A DNA stretch of 64,000 nucleotides from contig DATLLJ010000136.1 of the NCBI GenBank assembly GCA_035537875.1, positions 5,584-69,583 on the forward strand, written 5' to 3'. The notes under the pieces are model-generated. The model was not told the DNA's origin. It worked only from the letters and a program-made list of their open reading frames with translations, and ran no database searches. Every line of letters begins with the position of its first letter. Within the stretch, counting starts at the first letter, position 1. Shown here one piece after another: positions 7,697 through 21,456 of the stretch. The DNA comes from DATLLJ01 sp035537875 (GTDB lineage: Bacteria > Acidobacteriota > Vicinamibacteria > Vicinamibacterales > CAVVIG01). The position numbers and the translations under genes were made by a program.

Positions 7697-10572
7697 CACT
7701 CGGCCACGAGCAGGGCAACCGGGAACTGCGCGAACACCGCGGCTGCCGGAAGAGTCGTCGTTCCCCCCTCGATGCTGGTGTCGAATCTTGTTCCCGTGAA
7801 GACGTCGCGGAAACTGGATGCGGTCCCGCCCGGCAGTTCCACGCGTGTGTCCAACCAGACGCTTCCGAGCGGCGGCGAGGACGAACCCGACGCGTCGGGC
7901 ACCATCGACGCCAGGAGTCGCGGCACGCACGTCACGGCGCACTCGGTGCCGCTCCGTCGAGCGAAGGCAAACAGCGAGTCGCGACACGTCCCGAACGTGC
8001 GCAGTGGGACGTACTCACCGGCAAAGACACCGCGGAGGCGGCGTCGGGCCGCCAGCGCGCGCGCCGTGACGAACATCTTGATCCGCCCGTCGCGCCGGGA
8101 TTCGAGCAGCTGGGCCGCCACCGCTCGATCGTCCCCGTTCTGCTCGGTCGTGATGGATTCCAGCATCCGGCGTCTGAAATCGTAGTCGACCGGGCGGCGA
8201 TTATCGGGATCGACGAGGCGCAAATCCCACAGCTCCGTTCCCTGATAGAAGTCGGGCACGCCGGGTGCCGTAATCTTGATCAGCAGCTGCGCCAGGCTGT
8301 TGTAGATGCCCAACTCGGCCACGCGCGCCTGGAAGGGGAGAAATGCCTCGAGGAATGCCGGCGCACGCCGCGGATCCAGCAGGGCGCTCACGAACCGCAG
8401 CACCGCCCGCTCGTAGTCGGCGTCGGGATTGATCCAGCTGGTGTGCGCCTTCGATTCGCGCAGCGCCTTCACCATGTAGGCGCTCACTCGTTCGACGAAG
8501 TCGTCGGGCTCGGCCTGGTCGCGCACCTCCCCCAGCGAAAAATTGAAGGGCCACGCGCCAATGAGCGTCTGATACAGCAGATACTCCTCGTTGGGATCCG
8601 GTGCAGAAATCCCGCCGACCTCACTCTTGAAGCGTCGGTTGAGCGACCGCCATTTCAGCACAGCGGGGGTCCAGGCTCCAGGAATTTCCGACAGCACGTT
8701 CAGCCGCGCCCGCACGTCCTCTCCGCGCTTGCTGTCGTGCGTCGACGTGGCCGACAGCCCCGATGGAGAGTCACGTAGTCGTCGCAGAAACCAGTCGTGC
8801 ACGATCGAGGGGTCCAGCCCGAAGCACGTCGGATCGGCGCCCACTTCGTTCAACGACAGCAGCCTCGGGAAGAGATAGAGCGCCGTATCCTCGATCCCCT
8901 TCGCGGCCACCGGGCTGGTAATCTGCTGAAACTTGCCGATGAAGAGCGCGCGCTCGGCGGCCTCGTCGGGCGCGGAGACCGACGTCTGTTTCAACAGCAG
9001 ACGTTCCACGAAGTCGAATACGAGCGCCGGAATACTCGGTGCCCGCCGCTTTGCCGACCTGATCGCCTCGGCGATGTACTGTCGATCCTGGTCACGGACC
9101 GGCTCCGTTTCGGTGACGTAGGTGCGGTAGACGGGGAAGCATGCGATCGCTTCCTTGAGCGTCGAGATCAGGCTGTAGAGCGTGAAGTCTCTGAAGTGCC
9201 TGTTTCGTTCGGAAAACAGGTTCAGCCGATGCCCGAGCGAGTTGATGTCGCCCGACATCGTCTCGTGCATGATCTGCTTCCGGCAGCGGTAGGCCAAATC
9301 CTGGAACGTCAGTCTCGAACGACGCTCGCGGACGAACCGCGCCGCGACATCGTCGAAGGCCCGTTCATTGCGACGGTCCACGAACAGGTTGTTGACGACG
9401 GCGGCGAATTCATAGCCGGTCGTGCCTGCGACGGGCCACTCCTCAGGCAAGCGCTCGCCGGCACCGAGAATCTTCTCCACGACGATATAGAAGCCCTCGC
9501 CGCAGCGCGCCTGCAGCCGGCGCAGATACTCGGCCGGATCGAACAGGCCGTCGACGTGATCGATGCGCAACCCGGTGGGGGCGCCCCGCTGAATCAGATC
9601 CAGCGCAAAGCGATGCACCTCCTCGAAGACCACCGGATCCTCCATCCGCAGCGCCGCAAGTTCGTTGACGTCGAAGAACCGGCGGTAGTTGATTTCCTCC
9701 GATGCCACGCGCCAGTGCGCCAGACGATACGACTGCTCATGTAACAGCCGATCGAGCTCGTCGAAGCTGCGCGGCTGACCGCTCACGCCGTTGAATCGGT
9801 CGACGCTGGCCTCGATCAGGCGGCCGACGTCAGGGCTCGCCGTCGCCAGCGCGCCAAGCCGTCGCTTGATGACCTCCTTTTCGCGCGCACGGACCGCTAT
9901 GTGTTCGGGATCGCGCGAGCTTCGGGACGGCAGGTTCCGGCTGGCGGTGAGAATGCTCTGGAGCTCCTCGGCGTCGGCGCCGGGATGGGCCGCGAGCCAT
10001 GCCTCCAGGTGCGCACCGCCGAAGATCGCCGAGAAAGTATCGGGTGCGACCGGAAGGCTGTTGTCGTAACAGCGAACGACGAAGGTCTTTTGATCGAAGG
10101 CGAGCCGAAGCTCCTGGTTCTCGAGAGCGGCCCCGTACTGGTCGCCGAGAATCGGAATGAGGACCTTGTCGGCGAGTTCGTCTTTGACGGGATGCCAGTC
10201 GATGTCGAAGAAATGGGCGAACCGCGAGCTGGGGCCGTTCTCGAGAACATCCTGCCACAGCGGGTTCGCGGATTGCGCGATCCCCATGTGATTCGGCACC
10301 AGATCGAGCACATGTCCCATCCCGCAGCCGCGCAGCGCCTCGATCCAGGCCCAGTACTCCTCCTCGGTGCCCACCTCGGGGTTGAGCCGGCCCGGATCGG
10401 CCACGTCGTAACCATGGGTGCTGCCGGGCACAGCCGCGAGGTAGGAGGACGCATAGCAGTCGCTGATCCCCAGCCGCTGGAGGTAATCCGCGATTGCCGT
10501 CGCGTGCGCGAAGGTAAACGACTTGTTGAACTGCAGTCGGTAGGTCGATTCTGGCGTGCAGGCTGGCGCCAC
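7696..10572 (-). CDS. treY: Maltooligosyl trehalose synthase
   Basis: GH13-family enzyme that turns the reducing end of maltodextrins into a terminal trehalose unit, the first step of the TreY-TreZ pathway. The 958 residues cover the full family length. Visible motifs are STYRLQFNKSF at the start, DLVPNH (90-95), RIDHVDG with the nucleophile Asp338, VVEKILG with the acid/base Glu366, and late PGVPDFYQGTELW. No treZ or treX lies in the window, so the partner must be elsewhere. It is divergent from the DUF4956-like gene and coupled to the phospholipase D gene downstream, an unusual partner that may reflect stress physiology of the envelope (inference). Confidence 0.95.
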   Translation of the reverse strand: MAPACTPESTYRLQFNKSFTFAHATAIADYLQRLGISDCYASSYLAAVPGSTHGYDVADPGRLNPEVGTEEEYWAWIEALRGCGMGHVLDLVPNHMGIAQSANPLWQDVLENGPSSRFAHFFDIDWHPVKDELADKVLIPILGDQYGAALENQELRLAFDQKTFVVRCYDNSLPVAPDTFSAIFGGAHLEAWLAAHPGADAEELQSILTASRNLPSRSSRDPEHIAVRAREKEVIKRRLGALATASPDVGRLIEASVDRFNGVSGQPRSFDELDRLLHEQSYRLAHWRVASEEINYRRFFDVNELAALRMEDPVVFEEVHRFALDLIQRGAPTGLRIDHVDGLFDPAEYLRRLQARCGEGFYIVVEKILGAGERLPEEWPVAGTTGYEFAAVVNNLFVDRRNERAFDDVAARFVRERRSRLTFQDLAYRCRKQIMHETMSGDINSLGHRLNLFSERNRHFRDFTLYSLISTLKEAIACFPVYRTYVTETEPVRDQDRQYIAEAIRSAKRRAPSIPALVFDFVERLLLKQTSVSAPDEAAERALFIGKFQQITSPVAAKGIEDTALYLFPRLLSLNEVGADPTCFGLDPSIVHDWFLRRLRDSPSGLSATSTHDSKRGEDVRARLNVLSEIPGAWTPAVLKWRSLNRRFKSEVGGISAPDPNEEYLLYQTLIGAWPFNFSLGEVRDQAEPDDFVERVSAYMVKALRESKAHTSWINPDADYERAVLRFVSALLDPRRAPAFLEAFLPFQARVAELGIYNSLAQLLIKITAPGVPDFYQGTELWDLRLVDPDNRRPVDYDFRRRMLESITTEQNGDDRAVAAQLLESRRDGRIKMFVTARALAARRRLRGVFAGEYVPLRTFGTCRDSLFAFARRSGTECAVTCVPRLLASMVPDASGSSSPPLGSVWLDTRVELPGGTASSFRDVFTGTRFDTSIEGGTTTLPAAAVFAQFPVALLVAE

Positions 10573-10668
10573 CGCTCATCCGTAATGCAAGCCGGACGCC
10601 CGGTTTCAATCTCGTCCGTAGCGATAGCGAAAGACGAGCTGGCAGCGTACTTGCTGCTTCAGCTACCG

Positions 10669-11454
10669 ATGTTCAAAGCATGCGCCACGCGGCTTCGACG
10701 GGCGGCCCTGTTGGTGCTCTTGCTGACACCCGTGGGATGGCCGAGCGGCGCCATCGTTCTTGCGCAAGAACAGCTGGTTGACCAACAACGCGCGGACCCT
10801 CAGAACACGCCGGACCGCTCCACGCAGCTCGACCAGCTGAGACACGCCGCGACCCGGCTCCCGCTCGCTGCGGGCCTCGCCCTGGTCCTTGCCATGCGAC
10901 CGCGTCGACGCGGTACGCCAGCACGCCAGGTTCACGTCGTCGAAACCCAGATCATCCTGGCGATTGTCGGGGCCGTTGTGATGCTGGTTGTAGGCGCCAG
11001 CCTGGCTCGCGCCTTCGGGATCGTGGGCGCAGCCGGCCTGGTGCGATACCGCTCGAAGATCGAGGATCCCAAGGACGCCGGCGTGATGCTCTCGACGCTG
11101 GCGGTCGGGCTCGCGGCGGGCGTGGGTCTCTGGATGCTCGCCATTTTCGCGACCATGTTCGTGATGGGTGTCCTGGGCGTCATCGAATCGTTCGAGCCGA
11201 AGGCGTCGCGTGCGTTCTCCCTGGAGATCAAAGCGAAGGATCCATCACAGCTCAAATCGAAGGTGGAGCAGTATCTCTCGCGCGGCCGGCTCGACTACAG
11301 GCTGCGCGCGACCTCGGACGAAGAAATCAGCTACGACGTCGGCGTGCCATTCGATCGAAAAACCGATCGAATCGCCGACCAGATCGCCCAGATCGACCCG
11401 GCCAACGCCAAAGCGGTCGAGTTCAAAGAGAAGAAGAACGGCAACAAAGAATGA
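10669..11454 (+). CDS. DUF4956/MgtC-like membrane protein
   Basis: A 261-residue membrane protein. The N-terminus has a hydrophobic segment (about 11-32). The core has about three more membrane segments around GIVGAAGLVRYRSKIEDPKDAG, which resembles the conserved Arg/Asp loop of MgtC and DUF4956 proteins. After the membrane part comes a soluble domain of about 90 residues (AFSLEIKAKDPSQLKSKVEQ and on) with alternating strands and helices, and a Lys-rich tail. The role in transport or signalling is unknown. The ATG at 10669 is the first before the hydrophobic segment; the longer open frame upstream overlaps treY antisense and is not real. Confidence 0.75.
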   Translation: MFKACATRLRRAALLVLLLTPVGWPSGAIVLAQEQLVDQQRADPQNTPDRSTQLDQLRHAATRLPLAAGLALVLAMRPRRRGTPARQVHVVETQIILAIVGAVVMLVVGASLARAFGIVGAAGLVRYRSKIEDPKDAGVMLSTLAVGLAAGVGLWMLAIFATMFVMGVLGVIESFEPKASRAFSLEIKAKDPSQLKSKVEQYLSRGRLDYRLRATSDEEISYDVGVPFDRKTDRIADQIAQIDPANAKAVEFKEKKNGNKE

Positions 11455-11459
11455 CTTGG

Positions 11460-11960
11460 TTACCGGTAATTGCCGAACTGGAGGGCTACACCGAAATCCT
11501 GTTCGCGTAGCGCGGCCATGGCGGTCTGCAGATCGTCCTTTGACGCCGAGGAGACCCGGACCTGATCCGCCTGGATGGACGCCTGCACTTTCTTGAGCTT
11601 TCGTTCTTTGATGAATTTCACGATCTCGCGGGCTGCTTCGATAGGGATGCCCTGCTGAATCGCGATGACGCGGCGCACTTTGCCCCCGGCCGCCGGCTCG
11701 CTCGTCGTCTCCTTGAAATTCTTGACCGGCACGTTCCGCCGGACGAGCCGGATTTGCACGACTTCCCACAACGCATTCATCTTGAACTCGTCATCTGCGA
11801 CCAGCGTGAGCGTCTTGTCGGCCGGGCTCAGTGTGATCTCGGCGGTCGCGCCCTTGAAATCGTAGCGCTGGCCGACTTCCTTCCTGGCCTGGTTGAGCGC
11901 GTTGTCGACCTCCTGAAAATCGATGGTCGACGTGACATCGAACGACGAAGTAGCAGCCAT
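11460..11960 (-). CDS. YajQ family nucleotide-binding protein
   Basis: A 166-residue YajQ (UPF0234) protein. It starts with SSFDVTSTIDFQEVDNALNQ and contains the family landmarks RYDFKG (about 32-37), DEFKMNAL and QVRVSSASKDDLQ. YajQ proteins have two ferredoxin-like folds; some bind cyclic di-GMP and affect transcription, others have been reported to bind tRNA. The length is normal. It converges with the DUF4956 gene only 5 bases away and lies downstream of the exported protein gene on the same strand, of which it could be an earlier-transcribed partner. Confidence 0.92.
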   Translation of the reverse strand: MAATSSFDVTSTIDFQEVDNALNQARKEVGQRYDFKGATAEITLSPADKTLTLVADDEFKMNALWEVVQIRLVRRNVPVKNFKETTSEPAAGGKVRRVIAIQQGIPIEAAREIVKFIKERKLKKVQASIQADQVRVSSASKDDLQTAMAALREQDFGVALQFGNYR

Positions 11961-11973
11961 GGAAAAAGAACCC

Positions 11974-13077
11974 TCAGCGGGATCTGGCGACCGTCAGTTC
12001 CGCATACCCGCGAAAACGCCCCTCCGCATACCCTCGCAGCAGTTCGTCCACCGGCTGTACCAGTGAGCTGCTGTAATAGCCCGGGGCCGATTGCCCGAGG
12101 CCGCCAAACACCGAACGGATGATGAGGCTGTGATCGGCGTGGGGCAGGCGGGCGAGGTTCTGCACGAACACGGGAAACCGTCCGTCGGCAAAGAGATAGA
12201 ACTCGACGTTGGACGCATAGAACGCGGAAAGGCGATCGCCGCGAGACTCCATGACACGGCCGATTTCGGTCAGCGCCGTCGGTCCCGCCAGGTCGCCGAC
12301 GACAGGGATGACCAGATCGCGCTGCTGCAGCGACCTGACGAACTGGAAATCGGCCTCCTCGGCGAGAAAGCTCGCCCGCCGTCCCTGTCGGTCTGTCTCG
12401 AGTAAAAGCTCCCGGTACGTCGGGTAGTAACTCTGGGGCGTGCGACCGGTGGTCTGAAATTTGAGGGGAAGCCCCGCAGTGATGAACCTGCGGTGAAAAC
12501 GGTTGATTGTGACGAAGTCGGCGTCGGACAGCGCCACCCCGAATGACTTGATCCTGGCATCCACCCGTGCCCGGAGATCTGCGAGGTCAGGCTCCGGGAG
12601 CCTCACACCCTCCAGATGCTCGACGATCTTGTCGAGGTCGGCGTTCCGCCACGTCTGGACCGGGAGGGGCACGGGGCGGCCAAACAGCAGGCTGAGATAC
12701 TCGGCGCGCGTGTTCGACATCGCGAACATCGCCTTGAACAACAGGTGCAGCAGCAGGTTATCGCGTCGCAGATCCACGATGAAGGCGATGGACGGCCTGA
12801 CCTGTGCGATATACGAAAAATTCTGGTCGGGTCCGACGCCGACATATGCGCCGCCACGCAGCGAGGCATCTCGAAGTGCCGGTACGACGTGCAGGTACGA
12901 GCGTTCGTTCGAGATGAGATTGTCGGTGTCGAAGTAGCCGCCGGGCTCGGACAGCTGGGCGACGCGCGCGGCAAACGTCGGGGGCGCCTGGACGTGCCCC
13001 ACCTCGACGATGCCGCCGAACAGCAGCGCGACGAGCACCAGGCAGAGGTGGATGTGGCGACGGTTCGAGCTGGTCAC
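11974..13077 (-). CDS. Conserved exported protein of unknown function
   Basis: A 367-residue protein with a signal peptide (hydrophobic about 8-23). The mature part opens with QLSEPGGYFDTDNLISNE and has GGAYVGVGPDQNFSYIAQ followed by IAFIVDLRRDN. The Gly-rich turn plus acidic strand end resembles the nucleotide-binding part of a Rossmann-like methyltransferase, but an export signal makes that odd. Similar proteins are, to my recollection, common in Acidobacteriota without an assigned function. The GTG at 13077 directly precedes the signal peptide; the open frame extends upstream into the antisense of lhr and is not used. It lies on the same strand as yajQ, 13 bases upstream of it. Confidence 0.7.
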   Translation of the reverse strand: MTSSNRRHIHLCLVLVALLFGGIVEVGHVQAPPTFAARVAQLSEPGGYFDTDNLISNERSYLHVVPALRDASLRGGAYVGVGPDQNFSYIAQVRPSIAFIVDLRRDNLLLHLLFKAMFAMSNTRAEYLSLLFGRPVPLPVQTWRNADLDKIVEHLEGVRLPEPDLADLRARVDARIKSFGVALSDADFVTINRFHRRFITAGLPLKFQTTGRTPQSYYPTYRELLLETDRQGRRASFLAEEADFQFVRSLQQRDLVIPVVGDLAGPTALTEIGRVMESRGDRLSAFYASNVEFYLFADGRFPVFVQNLARLPHADHSLIIRSVFGGLGQSAPGYYSSSLVQPVDELLRGYAEGRFRGYAELTVARSR

Positions 13078-13133
13078 CCGTCGATTATCCACGATTTGCG
13101 ATGTCGCCCTCCGGCGGCGGCCTCCACGACACG

Positions 13134-17729
<4,596 letters not shown>

Positions 17730-17806
17730 ACGGCGATCCGATACCTCGCGATCTTATAATGTTGCAGGTTTGCGGATGGCCGTACTCATCACAACAAAGA
17801 GGCTCC

Positions 17807-18070
17807 ATGGGTGATTCTGGCGAGGGGTTGATCGACGCCGAGGCGCGCATTCAGGAACGTATCGACGAGATGGAGCGGGCACGGGCCCAGCGGCACACGG
17901 GCGCCGTCCGCGATCCGGAGCGCGTGCAGGCGCTCGAATCTTTGAGGCTGGCCCGCACCGAGCTCGAGCGCCAGCTTGTGGCCACCACGCACGAGCGACG
18001 TCGCGTGCAAATTCAAGAGGCACTCGCCGAGCTCGACCGGCGAATGACGGAAGCCAGCGCGGCGCTCTAG
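17807..18070 (+). CDS. Small coiled-coil protein, unknown function
   Basis: An 87-residue, highly charged protein, almost entirely alpha-helical by its residue pattern (IDAEARIQERIDEMERAR, then ALESLRLARTELERQL), predicted to form a coiled coil. I recognise no family. The ATG at 17807 follows AAGAGG at about 5 bases, whereas the longer open frame from 17759 has no ribosome site. The pabC-like gene begins 15 bases after the stop, so the two are probably co-transcribed, divergently from lhr. Confidence 0.65.
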   Translation: MGDSGEGLIDAEARIQERIDEMERARAQRHTGAVRDPERVQALESLRLARTELERQLVATTHERRRVQIQEALAELDRRMTEASAAL

Positions 18071-18085
18071 CTCTTCCCCCGACCA

Positions 18086-18700
18086 ATGACGTTCGACCTC
18101 CTGGAGACTTTGCGGTGGACTCCGACGGAGGGGTGGTACCTGCTCGACCGTCACCTGGATCGACTGGAGAGTTCAGCCCGACACTTCGGGTTCGACTGTT
18201 CGCGGCCCGAGATCCTTCGCGCGCTTGACGAGGCCGTTCAGGCCGCGGATGCTGCCTGTCGCGTCCGCCTCGTTCTCAATCGGGAAGGACGTGTCCGCGT
18301 CGAGCCCACACCGCTCGACATCCAGCAAGGGGTCATGCGGGTGCGGCTGGCCGCGCAGCCCATCGACCCGACCGACATCTTCCTGTATCACAAGACCACG
18401 AACCGGTCCGTCTATGAGCGGGCGCGTCTGCCGGATTGCGACGACGTCATCTTGTGGAACCCGTCCGGTCAGGCGACCGAATCCACGATTGCGAACCTCG
18501 TCGTCCAGAAGGGCCGCCGGCGAATCACGCCGCCGATCGCCTGTGGTCTGTTGCCGGGCACGCTGCGCGCGGAGTTGCTGGCGACCGGCGAGGTACGCGA
18601 GGAGGTGGTGAGAGTGGACGAGCTGGGTGCGGTCGCACACGTCTGGCTGGTCAACTCGGTTCGAGGGTGGTTGGAAGCCGTGCTTGTTGATGAACGTTAA
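18086..18700 (+). CDS. Aminotransferase class IV, aminodeoxychorismate lyase-like
   Basis: A 204-residue fold-type IV PLP enzyme. It matches the PabC-like domain usually found at the C-terminus of PabB-PabC fusions: DLLETLRW at the start, LDRHLDRLESSARHFGF, the PLP-lysine region LYHKTTNRSVYERA (Lys103) and GQATESTIANLVV. The expected activity is removal of pyruvate from aminodeoxychorismate to give p-aminobenzoate for folate. Here it is a free-standing protein that begins with ATG, and no chorismate-binding PabB domain lies upstream. Activity on another amino-group substrate is possible. It is followed by 119 bases without a gene that must hold the nuo promoter. Confidence 0.8.
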   Translation: MTFDLLETLRWTPTEGWYLLDRHLDRLESSARHFGFDCSRPEILRALDEAVQAADAACRVRLVLNREGRVRVEPTPLDIQQGVMRVRLAAQPIDPTDIFLYHKTTNRSVYERARLPDCDDVILWNPSGQATESTIANLVVQKGRRRITPPIACGLLPGTLRAELLATGEVREEVVRVDELGAVAHVWLVNSVRGWLEAVLVDER

Positions 18701-18819
18701 AAAGGTCGGGCTATCGACTAACCGGGGGCGATGCGTTAGCATGAGGGCCTGGGCTTGCGAAATCGTTCACAAGCTAAGCGCGCGCGTCCGCGCCCGACCA
18801 GATAGACGCCACCGTCCCC

Positions 18820-19188
18820 ATGCAGGGCTGGCTCTCCATCCTCCTCATGATTGCGCTCGGCGCCGGGTTTGCGCTGATTTCGGTGTTTCTGTCGAGCATT
18901 CTCGGCCCGCACAATCCGACCCCGGCCAAGTCGGCGCCGTACGAATGCGGCATGCCGGCGGTCGGTGATGCCAGGGAACGACAGTCGGTCAAGTTCTACC
19001 TGGTCGCCATGATCTTCCTCCTGTTCGATATCGAGGTCGCGTTCCTCTATCCCTGGGCGATGGCGCTCCGCGACCTGGGTTGGACAGGCTTCGTGCAGGT
19101 GGTCCTCTTCATGCTCCTGCTTCTCGCCGGCTACGTGTACGTCTGGCGGAAGGGGGCCCTGGACTGGGGAGACGAGAAGAAGGCGTAA
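18820..19188 (+). CDS. nuoA: NADH-quinone oxidoreductase subunit A
   Basis: First gene of the complex I operon; a 122-residue inner-membrane subunit with three hydrophobic segments. It contains the conserved loop with YECGMP (the Cys next to the quinone site), the segment RQSVKFYLVAMIFLLFDIEVAFLYPWA (described here by its ends, about residues 54-80) and a charged C-terminus. Its stop is immediately followed by the nuoB ATG. The 119 bases upstream have no gene and presumably carry the promoter, which I cannot place with confidence. Confidence 0.96.
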   Translation: MQGWLSILLMIALGAGFALISVFLSSILGPHNPTPAKSAPYECGMPAVGDARERQSVKFYLVAMIFLLFDIEVAFLYPWAMALRDLGWTGFVQVVLFMLLLLAGYVYVWRKGALDWGDEKKA

Positions 19189-19653
19189 ATGGGTATTGAA
19201 TCCGAGCTCCCCGTGCTGACCACCACCGTCGAGAAGATGGTGCAGTGGGCTCGCCGCTCGTCCATCTGGCCGGTCACGTTCGGGCTGGCCTGCTGTGCCA
19301 TCGAGATGATGGCGATGAGCTGTTCGAGGTATGACGTGGCCCGGTTCGGCGCCGAGGTCTTCCGGGGAAGCCCCCGGCAATCCGACCTCATGATTGTGGC
19401 GGGCCGCGTCTCGCGGAAGATGGCACCCGCGCTCCGGCGCGTCTACGACCAGATGCCCGAGCCCAAGTGGGTCATCTCGATGGGGGCTTGCGCCTCGATC
19501 GGCGGTGTCTTCGACAACTACGCGATCGTGCAGGGCGTTGACCAGATCGTGCCGGTCGACGTCTTCGTCCCGGGTTGCCCGCCGCGCCCTGAGTCGCTGC
19601 TGTACGGCATCGTTCAGCTCCAGAGGAAGATCGCGCAGCAGAAGCTCGCCTGA
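19189..19653 (+). CDS. nuoB: NADH-quinone oxidoreductase subunit B
   Basis: A 154-residue peripheral-arm subunit that holds iron-sulfur cluster N2, the last electron carrier before quinone. The four ligands are visible: Cys35 and Cys36 (GLACCAIEMM), Cys101 (SMGACASIGG) and Cys130 (VPGCPPRPE). The gene starts directly after nuoA and its TGA overlaps the nuoC ATG by one base. Because all N2 ligands are intact, the protein looks functional despite the missing nuoG and nuoI genes. Confidence 0.97.
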   Translation: MGIESELPVLTTTVEKMVQWARRSSIWPVTFGLACCAIEMMAMSCSRYDVARFGAEVFRGSPRQSDLMIVAGRVSRKMAPALRRVYDQMPEPKWVISMGACASIGGVFDNYAIVQGVDQIVPVDVFVPGCPPRPESLLYGIVQLQRKIAQQKLA

Positions 19654-20207
19654 TGAATCTACCGGATCCCACTGCGCTCGTTGCCACATTGCGACAGGAG
19701 ATACCGCGCGCTGTTGTCGAATCGGCTCCTTCCATCGATCTGCACCCGACTCTCTACGTCTCGCGCGACGATGTACCGACCGTCGCGCAGGTGCTTCGTG
19801 ATCGGCCCGATCTGCGGTTCACGCTGCTCGTCGAGCTGACGGCCGTCGATTACCACCCGCGCGATCCGCGTTTCGAGCTCGTCTATCTCCTCGTCTCCCT
19901 TGAACACCGCGGCCGGCTGCGGATGAAGGTGCAGCTGGCTGGCGACGACGCACGCGCAAAGACGGTCACCGGGATCTGGCCGGCCGCCAACTGGCTCGAG
20001 CGCGAAGTGTGGGATCTGTTTGGCATTGTGTTCGAAGGGCACCCGGATCCGCGACGGCTGCTGATGCCGGAGGACTGGGACGGCTATCCGCTTCGCAAGG
20101 ATTATCCGGTGCAGATCAGGAAGGTGCCGACCTCCGCCGCGCCGCTGCAGATGACCGAGGAAGAGTTCCGGGCGAATCTGCAGAGAGATCGGTTGACGAG
20201 GTCCTAG
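19653..20207 (+). CDS. nuoC: NADH-quinone oxidoreductase subunit C
   Basis: A 184-residue subunit (30-kDa type) of the hydrophilic arm that joins NuoB and NuoD. Landmarks are LTAVDYHPRDPRFELVYLL, TGIWPAANWLEREVWDLFGI and the end of the domain, RRLLMPEDWDGYPLRKDYP. It is separate from NuoD, unlike the NuoCD fusion of E. coli. It overlaps nuoB by one base. Sixty-seven bases separate it from nuoD. Confidence 0.96.
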   Translation: MNLPDPTALVATLRQEIPRAVVESAPSIDLHPTLYVSRDDVPTVAQVLRDRPDLRFTLLVELTAVDYHPRDPRFELVYLLVSLEHRGRLRMKVQLAGDDARAKTVTGIWPAANWLEREVWDLFGIVFEGHPDPRRLLMPEDWDGYPLRKDYPVQIRKVPTSAAPLQMTEEEFRANLQRDRLTRS

Positions 20208-20274
20208 TGTGCGCCTGCGAGCCAATCGCGAGCTGTGGTCATCGCGCGTCGTGACGAAGAGGTGCAGGAAGTAG

Positions 20275-21456
20275 ATGCCCGGCATTCGCACCGAAACGAT
20301 GACCGTCAACATGGGGCCTCAGCACCCCAGCACGCACGGCGTGCTGCGGCTGGTGCTCGAGCTCGATGGAGAAACCGTCGTGTCGGCATCGCCGACGATC
20401 GGGTATCTGCACACCGGAATCGAAAAGACCGCCGAACAGAAGAAGTGGCAGCAGGTCATTCCTCTTGTTGAGCGGATGGACTACCTGAGCGCACAGTCGA
20501 ACAGCATGGCGTTCTGTCTGTCGACGGAGCGGTTGCTCGGCATCGAACCGCCCGAGCGGGTGCGGAACATCCGCGTGCTGATCGCGGAGCTTCAGCGCAT
20601 CAACAGCCACCTGGTGTGGCTGGGCACCCACGGCATGGAAGTCGGGGCGGTCTCGGTGATGCTCTACTGCTTTCGCGAACGTGAGCTGCTCCTCAACATC
20701 AACGAGATGCTCGCCGGGTTCCGGCTCTTCCCCAGCTTCATGCGGATCGGCGGCCTGCGCGAGGATCTCCCTCGCGGATTTCACGACGCGGTGCGGGCTG
20801 TGCTCGATCGACTGCCGGGCAAGATCGACGAATATGAGGATCTCCTGTCGCAGAACGAGATCTACCTGAAAAGAACCGAGGGCGTCGGCGTCATCTCCAA
20901 AGACGACGCCGTCGCGTACGGCCTTGTGGGACCGAATGCGCGCGGCTCGGGTGTCGAGTACGATGTGCGCAAGGTGTTTCCGTACCTCGGCTACGACACC
21001 TACGACTTCAGCGTCCCGGTGCGAACTCGAGGCGATGTCTATTCGCGGTACCAAGTACGCGTCGCCGAAATGCGTGAGAGCGTCAAGATCTGCCGTCAGG
21101 CGCTCGAGCGAATCTCGCCGACCGGCGCATTTGCAGTGGCCGACCCGCGCATCACGCCGCCGCCGAAGGATCGCGTCTACACGGAGATGGAGGCGCTGAT
21201 CCAGCACTTTCTCGTGTACTCGCAGGGTTTCACCGTTCCCGCCGGCGAGGCCTACGTGCCGGTCGAGGGGCCGCGCGGCGAGCATGGCTTCACCGTGGTG
21301 TCGGATGGAACGAACCGCCCCTGGCGAATCAAGCTGCGGGCGCCCTCGCTGCTGGCGTGCCAGGCGCTCGAGCGGATGATCGTCGGCGGCCTGATCGCGG
21401 ACGTCATTGCCGTCATCGGCTCGATCGACGTCGTCATGGGGGACGTAGACCGGTGA
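20275..21456 (+). CDS. nuoD: NADH-quinone oxidoreductase subunit D
   Basis: The 49-kDa-type subunit (393 residues) that forms most of the quinone-binding cavity with NuoB. It has the N-terminal MGPQHPSTHGVLRLVLELDG with the quinone-site His, then GYLHTGIEK, and PRGEHGF near the end, and a complete C-terminus ending in MGDVDR. The ATG follows AGGAAG at good spacing. Its TGA overlaps the GTG of nuoE (GTGA), so translation is coupled. Confidence 0.97.
   Translation: MPGIRTETMTVNMGPQHPSTHGVLRLVLELDGETVVSASPTIGYLHTGIEKTAEQKKWQQVIPLVERMDYLSAQSNSMAFCLSTERLLGIEPPERVRNIRVLIAELQRINSHLVWLGTHGMEVGAVSVMLYCFRERELLLNINEMLAGFRLFPSFMRIGGLREDLPRGFHDAVRAVLDRLPGKIDEYEDLLSQNEIYLKRTEGVGVISKDDAVAYGLVGPNARGSGVEYDVRKVFPYLGYDTYDFSVPVRTRGDVYSRYQVRVAEMRESVKICRQALERISPTGAFAVADPRITPPPKDRVYTEMEALIQHFLVYSQGFTVPAGEAYVPVEGPRGEHGFTVVSDGTNRPWRIKLRAPSLLACQALERMIVGGLIADVIAVIGSIDVVMGDVDR

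Noticed and set aside
6428..10572. treY with phospholipase D as a defence island
   Set aside because: Both have clear metabolic or lipid-enzyme signatures, and no nuclease, methylase or typical defence partner lies nearby.
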